Position numbers and translations under genes: made by a program
Source of the DNA: JANQMY01 sp965227095
GTDB taxonomy: Bacteria > Pseudomonadota > Alphaproteobacteria > JANQMY01
Assembly: GCA_965227095.1 (NCBI GenBank)
Contig: CBDDFL010000001.1
Coordinates: 2,108,001 to 2,172,000 of the forward strand
Direction: 5' to 3'
Length of the DNA stretch: 64,000 nt
Shown: piece after piece, positions 1 to 9,755 of the stretch
Numbering within the stretch: position 1 is the stretch's first letter
Layout of the letters: each line of letters begins with the position of its first letter
The notes under the pieces: generated by a model
Databases searched by the model: none
Told to the model about the DNA's origin: nothing
Seen by the model: only the letters and a program-made list of their open reading frames with translations

Positions 1-638
1 AAGGGATAGCCCGAAAAATTAAATACATCACCCAAATGAACGGCATTCTGCCCACGGAAGATAACGGCCGTATCCCCTGTTGTATGGGCGGGGCCTGCAT
101 GTACAAGGTCTATCTTTTCACCATTGAAATGGAACTGCATGGTCGTGTCATAGGTGATGACGGACCGGGCATCCTTCGGATAGGCTTTCTGTTCGTATGC
201 GAACGGGCCAAAATCAATTAGATTGTCCGATAGCATTTTTTCGCGAGAGGCGGCGTGGGAGACAATCCAAGTTCCTTCTTTGCCAAGGGCGAGGTTGCCA
301 TCGGCATGGTCGAAATGCCAATGAGTGTTGATGGCAAAGTCCACCTTATCGCTTCCCAACTCACCAAGCGCTGTTTTTATTTTTGGCATCAGTTGCGGAA
401 ACTGGTCGTCAACAATAAGGACGCCGTCGTCACCGCTTGAAACGGCGATGTTGCCGCCAAGGCCAAACAATACATGCAGATTGTCCGCGACTTTCTCAGT
501 TTTGATGTCTGTTTTTTCGAAATCCCAGCCAAACAGCTCGAGCATTTGATCTAGGGTCAATACGTTTTCGTGTGCGAAAACAGGTGCCGCGAAAGCAATT
601 CCCACCGCAATGGCACATACGGCTGTGAATTTTCTCAT
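1..638 (-). CDS. MBL-fold metallo-hydrolase, 3' end cut by window edge
   Basis: The reading frame starts at ATG 638-636 and runs off the left edge, giving about 212 residues without a stop. Residues 1-22 form a cleavable signal peptide ending FAAPVFAHE, so the product is probably periplasmic. The metallo-beta-lactamase zinc motif is clear: H106-W-H108-F-D110-H111, followed by a second metal-ligand region, AGPAHTTGD, and HLGDVF near the edge. The order matches the class B beta-lactamase/glyoxalase II superfamily, and secreted relatives are often annotated as MBL-fold hydrolases of unknown substrate. An AAGAAAGA stretch precedes the start. The Sel1-like gene lies 62 bp upstream on the same strand, so the two may be cotranscribed. 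The substrate cannot be stated. Confidence 0.9.
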   Translation of the reverse strand, partial: MRKFTAVCAIAVGIAFAAPVFAHENVLTLDQMLELFGWDFEKTDIKTEKVADNLHVLFGLGGNIAVSSGDDGVLIVDDQFPQLMPKIKTALGELGSDKVDFAINTHWHFDHADGNLALGKEGTWIVSHAASREKMLSDNLIDFGPFAYEQKAYPKDARSVITYDTTMQFHFNGEKIDLVHAGPAHTTGDTAVIFRGQNAVHLGDVFNFSGYP

Positions 639-700
639 GAAGCGTTCTTTCTTGTTTCTCGTTGTATTGCTTTCACAAATCGTATCAGGAGAGTCAGGCG

Positions 701-1630
701 TCAGCGAGCGTTCCGTTGGTACCAGTTTCGGATGACGTCATCTGATGCATCCCATTGCGGGCCGGGATATCCCGATGGTAAGCGCCATTCGTCCGCAAGC
801 TGCTGGGCGCGTTCTATCAACGCTGACTCAAACTTCAGTTGTTCGCGAATATTTCGTGCCAACAGGATACCGGAAGGTTGCCCGTATCGTTCCGCGAGCA
901 GATAGTATTTCATCGCCTGCAAGTTATTGCGGCGAAAAAAGACGGCCCGCGAGGAAGATCCAGTAGCATCCGCAACGCTGCGCCCGTTTGTGCCACCGAT
1001 TTGTCCCCTGATTAAACGTGTGTACCAAGCGCCCCCATCGCGAAACCCGCTGCGGATAGCATTGACCACGCGGCTTGAGGCCGCCAGGCTTTCTTTGTTG
1101 AGATCCGTGCGCACGGGGGTGGTGATTTCAGCGTCGCCGCCGCGTTGCTCGTCGTACACTTCGCCGAGTTGCACCATGCCCTTGGCGCCGCGTGTACTCA
1201 GGATGTAGTTGAGCCGTTCCTCTGCTTGCGCCCATTCTTCGGTGGTGATGATCTTTTGGAGCTTCAAAAGCTCTTTCCGCGCAGTCGCTTTCTTTTCGAA
1301 AGCTTCATAAGCCGTAAGCAATGAGATGCCGTGACGGGACGGGTTGATCAGTGCAAGGTAGTACCACACATAGGCTTCGACTTTGTCTTCCGTGTACCGT
1401 TCACCGGCAAGATATTGGTTGCCCAATTCTACCTGACAAAAAATTTCGTCCTCGCGCCAGGCGCAGACCCGCCATAGTTCTTCGGCGCGGTTATAAAGGC
1501 CATTGTCAAAATGTGATTTTGCTGCGGAATAATCCGCCCAAGCTGCGGACGGTGCTGAAACCACTCCCGCGATTGCGCTTGTCGCAGCGACACATAATGC
1601 CGCCGCCAGTCTTACATAAGTGCGAGCCAC
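701..1630 (-). CDS. Secreted Sel1/TPR-like repeat protein, hypothetical
   Basis: This encodes a 309-aa protein starting at GTG 1630, with GGGGGA about 7 nt upstream. Residues 1-32 look like a Sec signal peptide ending SAAWAD. The body is helical and has Sel1-like half-repeats such as AKSHFDNGLYNRAEELW, CQVELGNQYLAGERYTEDKVEAYVWYYLA and a late AMKYYLLAERYGQPSG. These repeats usually scaffold protein-protein contacts in the periplasm. No catalytic motif is visible. It lies upstream of the metallo-hydrolase on the same strand. The fold assignment is moderate and no specific function can be given. Confidence 0.75.
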   Translation of the reverse strand: MARTYVRLAAALCVAATSAIAGVVSAPSAAWADYSAAKSHFDNGLYNRAEELWRVCAWREDEIFCQVELGNQYLAGERYTEDKVEAYVWYYLALINPSRHGISLLTAYEAFEKKATARKELLKLQKIITTEEWAQAEERLNYILSTRGAKGMVQLGEVYDEQRGGDAEITTPVRTDLNKESLAASSRVVNAIRSGFRDGGAWYTRLIRGQIGGTNGRSVADATGSSSRAVFFRRNNLQAMKYYLLAERYGQPSGILLARNIREQLKFESALIERAQQLADEWRLPSGYPGPQWDASDDVIRNWYQRNAR

Positions 1631-1796
1631 TGTACTTCCCCCTGAACGCCTACGACGAGACTTGGTTAATTCAATTTAACCTTATCATGAAAGGCACAGG
1701 GGTGCGCTAGGGGGTTTGCTGGGGTGTGAATGAGGGCTCGCAGAGCCAAAACGCTTTAAAAAGCGCTGGTTTCTTCGGTACGTCTTAACGGACCGG

Positions 1797-2306
1797 TTAC
1801 TTTGCGATTGCCGGCTGCGCGTTTTTGATTGCGGGAAGTTCTTCCAGAAGACCCGTATCGACTGGTGATGTTTTAGGTGTGTACTCGTCAAAAGGATTGG
1901 AGGTTTGGCGGCAGGTTCCGTCAAAAAAGGCACCAGGTTCAATCACGAGGGCTTCCTGGGTAATATTGCCCTCTACATGGGCCGTATGCCGGATGCGCAC
2001 GTCACGCGCCTTAATATTCCCAACCAAGCGGCCGTGAACCACGATGGCTTCGGCTTCCACGTCACCCTCGATCATGGCTTCACGGCCAACCGTGACCGAT
2101 CCGGCTTTCAGGTTGCCCTTCATGGTCCCGTCGATCTGAATGTCGCCCGTGGAATTCATATCGCCTTCGATGACCACATCACGCGACAACAAGGCGGGCG
2201 TGCCGATTTTTCCTTTGGGCGATGGTTTATCGGCATTTTTCTCTTTTGGAGCGGCAGCCGTCGCCACGGGGTTACGTTCTTCCGCGGGCCGTTTTTTCGC
2301 GAACAT
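1797..2306 (-). CDS. Bactofilin (polymer-forming cytoskeletal protein)
   Basis: The 169-aa protein has a charged, Lys/Pro-rich N-terminal tail (residues 1-38). A bactofilin core follows at about 40-135, built of short beta-strand repeats with G at regular spacing: VVIEGDMNSTGDIQIDGT, GNLKAGSVTVG, MIEGDVEAEAIVVHG, GNIKARDVRI. This is the right-handed beta-helix of the bactofilin family (BacA/CcmA type), which polymerises without nucleotide and organises cell-wall or stalk-like structures at the inner membrane. The tail after 135 is unstructured. The start is ATG 2306 with AGGTGAG just upstream. Length and domain layout are normal for the family. Confidence 0.93.
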   Translation of the reverse strand: MFAKKRPAEERNPVATAAAPKEKNADKPSPKGKIGTPALLSRDVVIEGDMNSTGDIQIDGTMKGNLKAGSVTVGREAMIEGDVEAEAIVVHGRLVGNIKARDVRIRHTAHVEGNITQEALVIEPGAFFDGTCRQTSNPFDEYTPKTSPVDTGLLEELPAIKNAQPAIAK

Positions 2307-2517
2307 ATCTCACCTACACCGACGAGGGCGCCTTTACCTATACTGGGCAGAGCGGTTCGATACGCACGCCCGTTCGATTAAGTTTCGATGGCCCACTTTT
2401 AGGCAAAGAAGTTAAACGGAGCGTAACGACAAAGGCGCAATTCGTTTCTTTCGAGCGCTTTGTTCCATTACGTTAAGGCCTGGGTAACCATTGTGTCCAT
2501 CGAACGCGCCGGCGTGA

Positions 2518-3363
2518 TTAAGTTTTGGAATCGCGGATCAGAATTGTCGGCGCATGTGTTTCTTCATGAAACTCAGTGATAGCTTTGGCTTCCAAAAATT
2601 GGGGTAAAGCGGGCGTTACTAAGAGGGCCGTTTTTGCCTGTCGCGCGGCGGTAACCAGGGCGCTGGAGGTCGCGCTGTTGATACCAATGAGATGTGGCCG
2701 AAGCCCAGCCCCCAACCGGTTTACCAATGCAGAATAAAGATCGACGGTTGGTTGGTCGGTTAAGACGATCAATGGCCGCCGGAACCGTCGTGCAATGGCC
2801 GCTGCCGTCGAAAGGGCCCGTTTGTGAATGTCCAATCCATGTACATAAAGGGCGATTGGGCGTTGAGCATCCTGTGTCGCTTTCGCTCGCGTTTCAAGGG
2901 GGACGCTGACCCATTCCTCTGCGTAAAGACGAAGGTCGAGAGGCGTCGCCACAGACCGTCTGGATGCGGCGATGGCGATCATATCGGCGGTTTCCGCAGA
3001 CCGTCGAGCCTCAGCACAGATGGTTCCCTGCGTCACATGGAACGTCCAACGCGCCCCGGTGTCTTCGGCGGCTTTCAACACAGCGTTGCGAACGGCGTTT
3101 GCGCGCAGCCGCAATTGTCGGGTGAGATCTTTTTGGGGGGGCGCCGTGGTAACACGGCTGACCCGGCAGACCTCTTTGAAGACCGGTAGCGCCGCGAGGT
3201 TGAGCAGATTCTGGTCTTCAACGAATGTGCCTTCTATTTCTGAAGGCTCCTCAGCGGCAAGAGCGCGCAAAACCAAAGGCAGAAGACGGCCCATGCCTTC
3301 GGTCCCCACCGCCAGTGCGATGCGCCGCCGGGATATGGTGTTGGTGTCCACTTCTGTTGTCAT
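2518..3363 (-). CDS. Universal-stress-protein-like protein
   Basis: The 281-aa protein looks like two degenerate UspA-type alpha/beta halves: residues 13-140 (RRRIALAVGTEGMGR opening) and about 165-280 (PIALYVHGLDIHKRALSTAAAIARRF, closing TILIRDS). The canonical ATP-binding G-2x-G-9x-G(S/T) motif is not obvious, so it may be a non-nucleotide-binding member. Its ATG (3363-3361) overlaps the TGA of the upstream Lon-like protease by 4 bp, which implies translational coupling. It may serve the protease as an adaptor or as a stress partner; that role is inferred from coupling alone. Confidence 0.6.
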   Translation of the reverse strand: MTTEVDTNTISRRRIALAVGTEGMGRLLPLVLRALAAEEPSEIEGTFVEDQNLLNLAALPVFKEVCRVSRVTTAPPQKDLTRQLRLRANAVRNAVLKAAEDTGARWTFHVTQGTICAEARRSAETADMIAIAASRRSVATPLDLRLYAEEWVSVPLETRAKATQDAQRPIALYVHGLDIHKRALSTAAAIARRFRRPLIVLTDQPTVDLYSALVNRLGAGLRPHLIGINSATSSALVTAARQAKTALLVTPALPQFLEAKAITEFHEETHAPTILIRDSKT

Positions 3364-5792
3364 GAGGTTGATCCATCGTCGCTTCGTCCAAACTGGCGCC
3401 GCTTTTGCGCCAGGTCCTGAAGGCGGGCTTGCACGCGCGCATTGACCGTGCCGTCGGGAAACGTGCCGTCGGGTTGTTTGTCACCGGCTTCAACCCCGGT
3501 CAAAAGTTCGATGCCCTGATCGATCGTTTCCACCGAATAGATCGAAAACTGGTTTTCTCGTGCGGCATTGATAACGTCTTCTCGCAGCATGAGATGTTTG
3601 ACGTTCGATGCCGGCACCAACACGCCTTGGGACCCCGTAAGACCGCGTGCCTTACAGATATCAAAGAAACCTTCGATTTTTTCGTTGGCGCCGCCGATCG
3701 CTTGGACTTCGCCATATTGATTGACCGACCCTGTGACAGCCAACCCTTGAGAGATGGGAAGCCCGGACAGCGCCGACAAGAGGGCATAGAGTTCTGTGGA
3801 GGATGCACTGTCGCCGTCCACCCCGCCATAGGATTGTTCGAAGACAATGCTGGCGGAAAGCGACAGCGGTTCATCGGACAGGTAGTGGGACGCGATATAG
3901 CTGGTGAGGATCATCACGCCTTTGGAATGCAAAGGCCCCCCCAATTCGACCTCGCGCTCCACGTCCAGAACTTTACCGGCCCCGATGCGAAGGCGCGCTG
4001 TGATGCGGCTTGGTTTGCCAAAAGCGGTTTCACCGATCTGACTGACGGCCAGGCCATTGATTTGGCCCACTTTGCTGCCTGTTGTGTCTATTAGTATTGT
4101 TTCCCGCAAAATCTCTTCTTGGACTCGTTCGCTATAGCGGCTGACACGGCGCTTCTTTGAATCGATCGCCTTTTGAATGTCGTCTGCATCCACCGTGTCG
4201 TGACTATTTTGAGAGGCCCAATAATTGGCTTCACGCACAATGTCAGCCAAGGGGGCAATACGGGTGGACATGCGTTCAGAGTCGCCGGCATGACGGGCAC
4301 TTTCGTCTGCCAGGCGGGCGACAGCGGTGCGATGCAAGGGTTTCAGTTTTTCGGCATCAACCATGCCGCTCAGAAGTTCCGCGAATTTTTGATGGGCTTC
4401 TTGATTGCGCTCCAGCCGGTCGTCGAATTCAGCGGCGACTTTGAACAGGTCCGGGAAATCGGGATCTTGTGTCTGTAATAGGTAATGCAACATCGCATCG
4501 CCGATCAGAACCACTTTTACGTCTAAGGGAATCGGTTCCGGCTCCAACGAAACCGTTCCCAGAAAGCCTTGTGATTGGCCTGGTGTTTCAATCCGGATTT
4601 CATCCGCCCGCAGAGCTTGCTTTAAGCCTTCCCAAGCAAAGGGTTGGCTTAGGATCTTGCGGGCATCCAAGACCAAATAGCCGCCATTGGCCTCATGCAG
4701 GGCACCGCCTTTGATGAGGCTGAAGTCTGTCACCAAGGCTCCCATTTGTGCCATATGTTCCGTACGCCCCATAAGAAACGGATATGAGGGGTTGTCGTGG
4801 AATACAATGGGGGCGCCTTTCGTGACGCTGTTATCGACAATGACATTGACGCCATAACGGCGCAGGGCGGCTGCTTCTTCCGGCTTACGGAAGACCGCCG
4901 CCATCGCTGATTGTTCCTGCATTTCGTCGGGGGCGTGGGGCGTTGGGATAAACAAATCTACGTTCTCGATGATATCGGCCCGCAGTTTCCCAAGATGTTC
5001 CACTACAGGAATATGCTCTTTATACGTCTCGATCACATCCTCAATGAGACTGCCCACGGCAAACTCGGTGATGTCTTTGTCTAACTCGCGGACACGGGCG
5101 CGTAACTCTCTAACGCGCTTGGGCGCCGACCGCATGGCGGCCTGCAATTGATTGGTCAGTGCTTCCACATGTTCTTGGACCTGTTTTTTTTCGTCTTCCG
5201 GCAGCTTCTGAAATTCTTCAGGACTGATGACCTGTCCCTCTCGGACAGGGGCGAAAGCAATCCCGGTTGGTGTCTGGATCAAGCTCATGCCGCGGCCTTC
5301 CGCTTCCTTCTGAAGCGTTTCGAGCATTTCGCCTTGTTCTTCTTTGAACCCTTCCTCGATGGCTTGGCGCCGGATGCGATAGTCGTCGCTTTCGAAAGCC
5401 GCGGGAATGGCCGCACGGGCGTCCGTAACCAGCCGTTCAATATCTGATCGAAACCGGCAGCCCACACCCGGGGGCAGTTTCAAGGCGCGGGGTTTTAGCG
5501 GGTCGTCAAAATTATTGACGTAGCACCAGTCCTGCGCGGGAGGCAGATCGCCGGCCTTGCCCTCCAAAAATCGGCGGACAAACCGATGGCGGCCGGTACC
5601 GGGAGGGCCCATAACAAAGACATTGTACCCGTCTAGCGTCATGTCGAGGCCGAATCGCATGGCTTCGCTGGCGCGTTCCTGGCCTAAGATCGCCGCGCTG
5701 CCCTTGAGGTCCCGCGTGGTCTCAAATTGGAAGGCATCCGGGTCGCAGCGCGTGTAGAGCTGATCAGGCGACAAGGCGGAAATAGGCGGCAT
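3360..5792 (-). CDS. Lon-like ATP-dependent protease (AAA_32/S16 family)
   Basis: The protein is 810 aa when started at ATG 5792, which has GGAG 9 nt upstream; the frame stays open to 6020 but the extension is low-quality sequence. The N-terminal ATPase part has the P-loop GPPGTGRHR at 62-70, where the usual Lys is Arg, a feature seen in this Lon-like family. A long helical insert follows, then an S16 protease domain with Ser662 in GDSAS and Lys705 in ANEKIEG. Their 43-residue spacing equals that of the Ser679/Lys722 dyad of E. coli Lon. It probably degrades damaged or regulatory proteins in the cytoplasm. The stop overlaps the start of the downstream Usp-like gene. Confidence 0.92.
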   Translation of the reverse strand: MPPISALSPDQLYTRCDPDAFQFETTRDLKGSAAILGQERASEAMRFGLDMTLDGYNVFVMGPPGTGRHRFVRRFLEGKAGDLPPAQDWCYVNNFDDPLKPRALKLPPGVGCRFRSDIERLVTDARAAIPAAFESDDYRIRRQAIEEGFKEEQGEMLETLQKEAEGRGMSLIQTPTGIAFAPVREGQVISPEEFQKLPEDEKKQVQEHVEALTNQLQAAMRSAPKRVRELRARVRELDKDITEFAVGSLIEDVIETYKEHIPVVEHLGKLRADIIENVDLFIPTPHAPDEMQEQSAMAAVFRKPEEAAALRRYGVNVIVDNSVTKGAPIVFHDNPSYPFLMGRTEHMAQMGALVTDFSLIKGGALHEANGGYLVLDARKILSQPFAWEGLKQALRADEIRIETPGQSQGFLGTVSLEPEPIPLDVKVVLIGDAMLHYLLQTQDPDFPDLFKVAAEFDDRLERNQEAHQKFAELLSGMVDAEKLKPLHRTAVARLADESARHAGDSERMSTRIAPLADIVREANYWASQNSHDTVDADDIQKAIDSKKRRVSRYSERVQEEILRETILIDTTGSKVGQINGLAVSQIGETAFGKPSRITARLRIGAGKVLDVEREVELGGPLHSKGVMILTSYIASHYLSDEPLSLSASIVFEQSYGGVDGDSASSTELYALLSALSGLPISQGLAVTGSVNQYGEVQAIGGANEKIEGFFDICKARGLTGSQGVLVPASNVKHLMLREDVINAARENQFSIYSVETIDQGIELLTGVEAGDKQPDGTFPDGTVNARVQARLQDLAQKRRQFGRSDDGSTS

Positions 5793-5937
5793 TGAGGGTA
5801 CTCCGATAGGGTCTGGAAATCGTCGGGAAAGCCTAATGCGCCGACGGACGCATTGCAAAGTCGTTTCGGATGTTGGGCTTGCCAAATGCGTATTGATCAG
5901 TAGGGTCGCGTTCAAAATTAGTCCGTAGGAAATACGC

Positions 5938-7503
5938 ATGGAACTCACACAGGCCCTGCGCCGCGCGGCGCTGCTGGAAGGCAAAAAATGCGCGCTCGAA
6001 TTCAGTGATGAACATTTCACATGGCGTGAGTTTCAAGAACGCGTGGCGCGACTGGCGGCCGCGTTGCAAACACTCGGCTTGGAACCGGGGGACCGTGTCG
6101 CCATCCTTGCCGCAAACAGTGGGCGGTATGTGGAACTCTTCTTTGCGCCGCTGTGGGCGGGCGGCTTTTTCGTTCCGATCAACACACGGTGGTCGGTGCC
6201 GGAAATCGTCTACGCGCTGAACGACAGCGCGCCGCGCATCCTTGTGGTCGATCATAAACACGCCGCGATGGTGCCCGATCTCTTGAGCCAGACACCGTCC
6301 ATCGAACATGTGATTCTTGCGGAAGCTACGGACGCGTCGGAAACGGATGGCCTGCTCAGCTATGAAGACTTAATCGCTCAGTCGGAACCAATGGCCGATG
6401 CCGGGCGGGGTGGTGATGATGTTGCCGCCATTTTCTATACGGGCGGTACAACGGGTCGGTCCAAAGGGGTCATGCTGACCCACGACAATTTGTTTTTTAA
6501 CGGGTTGGCCGGTTTGTCCAACCTCTATTTTCATCAGAACACGGTGCATATTCACACGGGCCCCTTGTTCCACATGGCCGCCGCCGCGCGGATCTACACC
6601 ACGACGATCGCGGCGGGGAAACATGTGGTGCTTGAAGGCTTTGATGCACAAAAGGTCCTGGAAACGATAGAGGCCAAACGCATTACACATATGGTGTTGG
6701 CGCCGACCATGTTAAATATGCTGGTCAACCATCCGACATTTCACGATTACGACTTGTCGACATTGGAGTTGCTGTCTTACGGCGCGTCGCCGATGGCGGA
6801 AGCGCTTATCAAAAAAATCATCGAGTTGGTGCCGCAGGCAAAGATCGTTCAATCTTACGGCATGACGGAATTGTCGCCCGTGGCCACAAGCCTGTCGGCT
6901 GAATGTCATCAGCCGGACCATCCTCTTTTCTCAAAAGTGAAGTCTGCAGGCCGGGCTGTGTTTTACTGCGATGTACGCATCGTTGACGACCAGGACAAGG
7001 ACGTGCCCCTGGGTGATATTGGTGAGATTGTCGTCCGTGGGCCGAATGTCATGAAAGGGTACTGGAACAAACCGGACCTTACCGAAGAAGCCTTGCGCGG
7101 CGGCTATATGCATACGGGCGATGCCGGCTACATGGATGAAGATGGCTTCGTTTTTCTTGTGGACCGGGTAAAGGACATGATTATTTCCGGAGGGGAGAAT
7201 GTGTTCTCTGCGGAAGTGGAGGATGTGTTGATGAAACACCCCGCCATATTGGAATGTGCCGTGATCGGTATCCCAAGCGAAAAATGGGGGGAATCGGTCC
7301 ATGCCATTGTTCGCTTGAAAGATGGACAGCAAGCGGAAGAGAGAGAGCTGACAGACCACTGCCGGGCCCATCTTGGGGGCTATAAAATCCCCCGCAGTAT
7401 TGATTTTTGGGCGGATCCCTTGCCCCAAAGCGGGGCCGGTAAGATCCTGAAATCGGAACTGCGCAAGCCCTTTTGGGATACAAAAGACCGCAACATCTCC
7501 TAA
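5938..7503 (+). CDS. Acyl-CoA synthetase (AMP-binding, ANL family)
   Basis: This 521-aa enzyme activates a carboxylic acid to its acyl-CoA through an acyl-adenylate. The ANL core motifs are in order: YTGGTTGRSKGVMLTH (P-loop, A3) near 165-180, YGMTELSP (A5), HTGDAGYMDEDGFVFLVDRVKDMIISGGENV (A7-A8), and the C-terminal catalytic lysine region PQSGAGKILKSELR (A10). AGGA lies 8 nt upstream of ATG 5938. It is divergent from the Lon-like gene across 145 bp. Medium- or long-chain fatty acids or aryl acids are likely substrates; the sequence does not settle which. Confidence 0.93.
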   Translation: MELTQALRRAALLEGKKCALEFSDEHFTWREFQERVARLAAALQTLGLEPGDRVAILAANSGRYVELFFAPLWAGGFFVPINTRWSVPEIVYALNDSAPRILVVDHKHAAMVPDLLSQTPSIEHVILAEATDASETDGLLSYEDLIAQSEPMADAGRGGDDVAAIFYTGGTTGRSKGVMLTHDNLFFNGLAGLSNLYFHQNTVHIHTGPLFHMAAAARIYTTTIAAGKHVVLEGFDAQKVLETIEAKRITHMVLAPTMLNMLVNHPTFHDYDLSTLELLSYGASPMAEALIKKIIELVPQAKIVQSYGMTELSPVATSLSAECHQPDHPLFSKVKSAGRAVFYCDVRIVDDQDKDVPLGDIGEIVVRGPNVMKGYWNKPDLTEEALRGGYMHTGDAGYMDEDGFVFLVDRVKDMIISGGENVFSAEVEDVLMKHPAILECAVIGIPSEKWGESVHAIVRLKDGQQAEERELTDHCRAHLGGYKIPRSIDFWADPLPQSGAGKILKSELRKPFWDTKDRNIS

Positions 7504-7597
7504 CCCCCGATTGCGCCTCAAGAAGGGGCTTGATCACGCCTGTCTTTTAAGTTGTGATGTATTAGCGCTCTCAAATAAAGAGCGTCGGGGGGTATCT

Positions 7598-9688
7598 GTG
7601 AGTAGCGTGTTTGCGGGGCGTGGGGCGGCCCCTCTTCAATGTCAATTGATATGCTGGATCCTGATCTGTGGGATCTTCTTCTTGAGTGGCGTGACCGCGG
7701 TTGCTGCACCGGCATTCGTTAAAGATGCGCGCTGCGATGGCCATGAGACCAACGTGTTATGCGGCACCGTGAATGTGCCGGAAAATCAAGAGACCGACAC
7801 GGGGCCGGAAATTTCCCTCGACGTGTATGTTCTGCCGGCGGAGGGAGACGATCCGGCACCTGATCCCATCGTGTACCTGCAAGGCGGACCAGGCAGTCAG
7901 AGCATCACGAGCTTCTGGACATTTGTTCGGATGACGGAACTTCGCAAAACCCGAGAAATCGTCATTGTCAATCAACGCGGAACCAGCGAGGACGCTTGGT
8001 TGTGCCCAAAGTTTGAGTTGGATGAGGCGCTGCTCATCGCGGGCGACATTGATGTTGCGGAGTCTAATAAACGTACCGCCGGCGCGATCAAAGATTGCTA
8101 CGCCGAAGTCAAGGAAAATGGTCAAGACCCGGCTCAATACACCAACCATGCCAATGCGCAGGACTTTAAAGATATCCGCCTCGCCCTTGGCTATGACCAA
8201 TGGAACCTTTGGAGCACCTCTTATGGAACGGCATTAGCGCAAGAGCTGTTGAAGATAGATGAAGAGGGCGTGCGATCCGTGGTCATGGACAGCGTCGTGC
8301 CATTGGACAGAGGATGGGCGGAGGGGATCGACGATCACCATCGTGTGGCGTTTGAGGCCTTGAATAAAGACTGCCAATCGGATGCCGTTTGCGCTCAGCG
8401 TTTTGGTGACCTGTTCGACCTGCGTTCAAACGCGATCGGATCGCTTGCGGAGCGCCCCCTGTTTTTCGATGAGGGGATCGGAAAGTTCGAATTCGCCGAT
8501 GACAGCATCTACGACACCTACGTGGTCGGGGCCGACCGAGACCTGCATCTAAACGACCATGATTTGGCCGGCTATATCTTTAGCTTTCTTTATACGGAGT
8601 ATTATTCGCCGATTATTCCCTTATTGCTGGACCGGGTCGTGGCCCGGGACAAATTGTTTCTGGACAAATTCGTTGGAAACCTTGTCGGCGGGAAAACAAA
8701 CTCTGATACGGGTGTCTTCTTTGCGGTCGCCTGTCGTTTTCCCATGCCGAGTAAGAAACTTGTGAATGAGGAAATCGATCGAAATAGAGACTGGCTCAAC
8801 GGAATCTCGCAAGTTGAGTATATGGTGGACATTTGCGCCGAGTTGTCATTGCCGGCCGCCGATCCAAAGCATTTAGAGCTTCCAACGTCAAACAAACCAG
8901 CCCTGATCATCACAGGTGATCGGGACCCGATTACGCCAAGTCTGTATGCGGAGCGCCTTGCGGCAAGCCTGCCCAATAGCCAACTTGTGACATTCGCGGA
9001 AAAATCTCATGCACCTGGTTACAGTGCCTGTGGATTGACACTATTAAAAGACTTCTTTGACCGTCCCTTTAAAACAAAGGTACGCAATTGTGACCGTACG
9101 GGCAGTTCGGTTTCCTTCGTGAGTGACATTGTCGGCACCAAGGAAGCCGTCGAACTTGCCGACACACTTAAAGAAGGGTTTTGGGAGTTCGCAACGCTTT
9201 ATACATCCCTTGTGCTGGCGGGTGTATTGGCGGCGCTCGGGAGTGTGGTGCTGGTCATGTCCGTGGCTGGGGCACCGGCAGGAACCACATCCGGTGCTGT
9301 AACAGTTGTATCGCGCGTCGCCTTAGCTATTGGGACGGTTTCGGCGGTTGGGATGATGGTATGGTTTTATTTGAGCGCCCTTAACACTGTGGAGCGTTTT
9401 GCGATTGTCAAAGACTTGGGGTTGGGGATCATTCCATTGGGCGGGCCGTGGATGGTTTGGGGTGTCCCCATATCCCTTGGAGCCGGTCTTGTGGCGGTGC
9501 TGACAACTTATTTTGCCAGGCGACGTCAAGAAATTGCGATCACGGATGCAGCATATAACCTGACGCTTTTGATATGTGCCGGTTGGCTATGCGCGTTTCT
9601 TGTCTTTTATGGCACTCATCCTGTCGCTGGCTGGGCGTGGTGGCGCTGGGGCGCCACAACGCTAAGCCTTGAATCTTTCTTCTATTAA
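7598..9688 (+). CDS. Secreted TAP-like alpha/beta hydrolase with C-terminal membrane domain
   Basis: The favoured start is GTG 7598, preceded by GGGGGG, giving 696 aa; the frame remains open to a TTG at 7511. A signal-anchor follows (CWILICGIFFLSGVTAVAA). Residues about 55-480 are an alpha/beta hydrolase of the proline-iminopeptidase/tripeptidyl-aminopeptidase type: oxyanion YLQGGPGSQS, nucleophile Ser208 in STSYGTA, acid in ITGDRDPITP, and His471 in KSHAPGY. Residues about 525-690 carry four or five hydrophobic helices, so the enzyme is probably tethered with its catalytic part in the periplasm. The membrane tail is not typical of the peptidase family and its job is unknown. Confidence 0.82.
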   Translation: MSSVFAGRGAAPLQCQLICWILICGIFFLSGVTAVAAPAFVKDARCDGHETNVLCGTVNVPENQETDTGPEISLDVYVLPAEGDDPAPDPIVYLQGGPGSQSITSFWTFVRMTELRKTREIVIVNQRGTSEDAWLCPKFELDEALLIAGDIDVAESNKRTAGAIKDCYAEVKENGQDPAQYTNHANAQDFKDIRLALGYDQWNLWSTSYGTALAQELLKIDEEGVRSVVMDSVVPLDRGWAEGIDDHHRVAFEALNKDCQSDAVCAQRFGDLFDLRSNAIGSLAERPLFFDEGIGKFEFADDSIYDTYVVGADRDLHLNDHDLAGYIFSFLYTEYYSPIIPLLLDRVVARDKLFLDKFVGNLVGGKTNSDTGVFFAVACRFPMPSKKLVNEEIDRNRDWLNGISQVEYMVDICAELSLPAADPKHLELPTSNKPALIITGDRDPITPSLYAERLAASLPNSQLVTFAEKSHAPGYSACGLTLLKDFFDRPFKTKVRNCDRTGSSVSFVSDIVGTKEAVELADTLKEGFWEFATLYTSLVLAGVLAALGSVVLVMSVAGAPAGTTSGAVTVVSRVALAIGTVSAVGMMVWFYLSALNTVERFAIVKDLGLGIIPLGGPWMVWGVPISLGAGLVAVLTTYFARRRQEIAITDAAYNLTLLICAGWLCAFLVFYGTHPVAGWAWWRWGATTLSLESFFY

Positions 9689-9727
9689 GAACGATCCCCT
9701 TATCGAAACACGCCGCCCAGGAAGTGT

Positions 9728-9755
9728 TTGACAAACATTGTCTTCTACTTATTAT
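9728..9755 (+). promoter_or_regulatory. Promoter of the TonB-receptor gene
   Basis: TTGACA at 9728-9733 and TATTAT at 9750-9755 are separated by 16 bp, a good sigma-70-type promoter pointing to the receptor gene at 9885. The -10 box overlaps the left end of the palindromic operator at 9751-9771, which is the arrangement expected for repression. Confidence 0.6.

Noticed and set aside
5793..6020. N-terminal extension of the Lon-like protease
   Set aside because: The extension is low-complexity, overlaps the divergent acyl-CoA synthetase start, and ATG 5792 has a good Shine-Dalgarno.
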